Below, piece by piece: positions 40,484-42,508 of a DNA stretch of 42,508 nucleotides. The stretch comes from Flavobacterium sp. NRK1 (lineage in GTDB: Bacteria; Bacteroidota; Bacteroidia; Flavobacteriales; Flavobacteriaceae), in the NCBI RefSeq assembly GCF_024054175.1, contig NZ_JAMXLA010000001.1:2670739-2713246 (forward strand), read 5' to 3'. Below the pieces are notes generated by a model. The model made no database searches, was not told the DNA's origin, and worked only from the letters and a program-made list of their open reading frames with translations. The position numbers and the translations under genes were made by a program. Position 1 is the first letter of the stretch. The number at the start of each line of letters is the position of its first letter.

Positions 40484-40648
40484 ATGGGGAAATTAGGTGC
40501 ATCGGAAATCATTCTGATAATTGTCGTGCTATTGCTGCTTTTCGGTGGCAAAAAAATACCTGAACTTATGAAAGGTTTGGGTACTGGGATCAAAGAATTT
40601 AAAAAAGCGGCAAGTGAGGCAAAGGACGAAGAAACGTCCAGCCATTAA
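40484..40648 (+). CDS. tatA: Twin-arginine translocase subunit TatA/TatE-like protein
   Basis: Short gene of 54 codons that a 60-codon cutoff would miss. The protein starts [20 protein letters not shown] and continues [20 protein letters not shown], then [14 protein letters not shown]. This is the full TatA/E pattern: one N-terminal membrane helix, the FGxKK(L/I)PEL hinge and an amphipathic helix with a charged tail. TatA oligomers form the conducting part of the pore that exports folded proteins. No tatB or tatC gene is in the window, so it would be an extra copy working with TatC encoded elsewhere. It follows the antiporter gene by 123 bp on the same strand. Confidence 0.88.
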   Translation: MGKLGASEIILIIVVLLLLFGGKKIPELMKGLGTGIKEFKKAASEAKDEETSSH

Positions 40649-40850
40649 GCAAACCAGGGGGTATTATGGCCTGTTAAAGGCAGGTCAATGATACCGCTGG
40701 CTATTACTATGAACCTTTATCGGGCCAGAAAATGGGTTATGGCTGTCAGGAATCTATTCTTTCATTACAACTTCTCAATAGCTGCAAAGGTTACGCTGAG
40801 GGATTAGGTCAAGTGATTTATAGTAGTTAAACTATTCTGAAGCATTTACT

Positions 40851-42508
40851 TTATGTACCTAATTCCAATTGATTTCTGATCAGGTTATAGTATATTTCTC
40901 TTCTTGCCACAAGGTTATTATGGGAATCCAACTCAACCAGACATCCGTTTTGCAGTACAGCAATTTGATCAGCTTCTTTTACGGTGCTGAGTCTGTGTGC
41001 AATAATAATAACGGTTTTTCCTCTAAAAATCCGTTGCAGGTTATCGTGTATAATTTTCTCATTTTCGGAATCAAGAGCACTTGTTGCTTCGTCCAGTATT
41101 AAGTATTCGGGATCCTTGTAAATTGCCCTGGCAATGAGGATGCGCTGTTTCTGACCACCCGAAATTCCATTTCCTGAAGCGCCTATCTTTGTTTTATACC
41201 CTAATGGCAGCGACTCAATGTAAGAATGGATATTTGCGATTTTTGCCGCAGTAAACAATTTAGCCTCATCGATATTTTCATCTCCTGTGGCAATGTTTCG
41301 TTCTATGCTATCAGAAAAAATGAACCCATCCTGCATCACAATCCCAAATTTATTTCGAAGGCTTTTTGCCGATATGTTGCCCAAGTCAGTGCCATTGTAG
41401 AGAATTTGTCCCTTGGTAGGCTCGTAAAATTTAAGCAGCAATTTAAGGAGTGTGGTTTTTCCGCTTCCGCTCGCACCCACAATCGCTGTTACCGTTCCTT
41501 TAGGAAAGGAAATGCTTATATCATTTAAAATCATATTGGATTTGGCACCTTCATACTGAAAGCTCACATTTTTAATTGCTATGCCGGCTTCTTTTTCCGC
41601 AATTGGTAAATTGTCAAGATGTATATCGTCTTCGGACTCTTCTTCCTTCAGGTCCTGCACATCAGCTATTCTGTCAAAGCTGAGCCGGGCATCCTGAAGT
41701 GATCTGAAGAAACCCACAAGCTGATTTACCGGAGAGTTCATTTGTCCGACAATATAGGAAACACTGAGCAATTCGCCCAAGGTCATTTTTCCTTCAACAA
41801 CCGAAACAGCCGCGAGATAGGTGACCAGGATATTCTTTACCTGATTAACAAATTCATATCCCGAGATCTGGATCTGATTTAATTTAATAATCCTGATATT
41901 TGTCTTATACAGTTTGTACTGAATCTTCTCCCACTGATCGGTCTTGTATTTCTCCAAATTGTTTAATTTCATTTCTACGACTCCATTAAGAATTTCAAAA
42001 AGGGATTCCTGGTTCTCGCCCCTGTGCTGAAAGAGAAAATAATCCAGTGCTTTCCTTTTACGAAGCCAGTACATCGCCCAAAGCACAGCTATAAGGGTCA
42101 GGGAACTATATACAATCAATATTTTAAAGTTATACAGTGATAAAACAATAAAAAAAACAGAGAACACGATTAAAGAGAAAAAAGTAGTTATGCTTTGCGA
42201 GGTGAGAAAGTTTTGTATCCTGTCATTATCATTTATTCGTTGGTGGAGATCGCCAATCATTTTAGTGTCGAAAAAGCGGACTGGCAGGTGCAGCATCTTT
42301 CCCAGAAAGTCAGAAACAATCCTGATACTAAGATGAGTGCCTGTAACTACAGTGATCCAGTTTCTCATAAACTCCAGGCCAAGCGTACTCATGTAAACCA
42401 CAATTTGTGATAACAACAGTATCTTGATCAGATTTATATTTTCTGATTCGATACCCTGGTCGATAAGAGCTTTATTAAGCGCAGGAAACAGCAATGATAA
42501 GCCGCTGC
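40851..42508 (-). CDS. ABC exporter, fused permease-ATPase (peptidase-containing/HlyB-like family), 5' end cut by window
   Basis: C-terminal 550 residues or so of a fused ABC exporter; the frame is open to the window edge, so the start lies outside. The permease part begins GLSLLFPALNKALIDQGIES and has a long membrane block (FFSLIVFSVFFIVLSLYNFK). The ATPase part (about the last 240 residues) has Walker A IVGASGSGKTTLLK, signature SGGQKQRILIARAI, Walker B YLILDEATSALD and switch His in IIIAHRLSTV. Close relatives in Bacteroidota carry an N-terminal C39 peptidase domain and export peptides with a double-glycine leader; that part would lie beyond the edge. A nearby HlyD-type partner is not visible. 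ATPase and permease certain; substrate unknown. Confidence 0.9.
   Translation of the reverse strand, partial: SGLSLLFPALNKALIDQGIESENINLIKILLLSQIVVYMSTLGLEFMRNWITVVTGTHLSIRIVSDFLGKMLHLPVRFFDTKMIGDLHQRINDNDRIQNFLTSQSITTFFSLIVFSVFFIVLSLYNFKILIVYSSLTLIAVLWAMYWLRKRKALDYFLFQHRGENQESLFEILNGVVEMKLNNLEKYKTDQWEKIQYKLYKTNIRIIKLNQIQISGYEFVNQVKNILVTYLAAVSVVEGKMTLGELLSVSYIVGQMNSPVNQLVGFFRSLQDARLSFDRIADVQDLKEEESEDDIHLDNLPIAEKEAGIAIKNVSFQYEGAKSNMILNDISISFPKGTVTAIVGASGSGKTTLLKLLLKFYEPTKGQILYNGTDLGNISAKSLRNKFGIVMQDGFIFSDSIERNIATGDENIDEAKLFTAAKIANIHSYIESLPLGYKTKIGASGNGISGGQKQRILIARAIYKDPEYLILDEATSALDSENEKIIHDNLQRIFRGKTVIIIAHRLSTVKEADQIAVLQNGCLVELDSHNNLVARREIYYNLIRNQLELGT

Overview
The window looks like a chromosome segment of a member of the Bacteroidota, most likely a Flavobacterium-like member of the Flavobacteriaceae. 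The evidence is the AT-rich DNA, a SusC/SusD pair, many lipoproteins with acidic residues right after the lipid cysteine, TAnnTTTG-type -7 promoter elements, few clear Shine-Dalgarno sites, and a regulator that joins a periplasmic propeller to a LuxR-type DNA-binding domain. No rRNA gene, complete tRNA gene, CRISPR array or intact transposase was seen.

Positions 1-14044 form one polysaccharide utilisation locus on the minus strand. In transcription order it holds SusC porin, SusD, a PKD-containing surface glycan-binding lipoprotein, a lipoprotein GH16 endoglucanase, a GH3 beta-glucosidase and a second GH16 enzyme. A sensor/regulator gene lies just upstream. The enzyme set (two GH16, one GH3) points to a beta-1,3-glucan such as laminarin: surface binding and endo-cleavage, import through SusCD, then release of glucose.

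Positions 14365-25723 are mostly ordinary chromosome: a lipocalin-like lipoprotein, clpS and prmA, an OprP-type porin, a class V aminotransferase, an LpxL-like acyltransferase, a rhomboid protease, a SIMPL protein, and an HxlR regulator followed by two flavin-dependent (LLM) oxidoreductases. Inside it sits a small AT-rich islet (about 17640-19128): a broken toxin-tail-like remnant, an Imm11/Imm43-like immunity gene, an unknown acidic gene and a perfect 48-bp palindrome.

From about 25.8 kb the character changes. A 24-nt piece identical in form to a tRNA 3' end (26001-26024, minus strand) marks a likely integration scar. It is followed by direct repeats, a decayed serine-hydrolase gene and a solitary contractile tail-sheath gene. 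The right part (29.3-42.5 kb) reads richer in G+C and carries an envelope and osmotic-stress set: AI-2E-type permease, two response regulators (one without its phospho-acceptor Asp) with a PAS histidine kinase, a YbdG-like mechanosensitive channel, small envelope proteins, a lipoprotein plus CPA2 antiporter pair, a TatA-like protein missed by size cutoffs, and an ABC exporter cut by the window edge. I infer that this part is accessory DNA.

The best candidates for something undescribed are the toxin/immunity islet, the orphan tail sheath next to an integration scar, the Asp-less receiver beside a two-component operon, and the unexplained perfect inverted repeats at 19081-19128 and 37464-37515.
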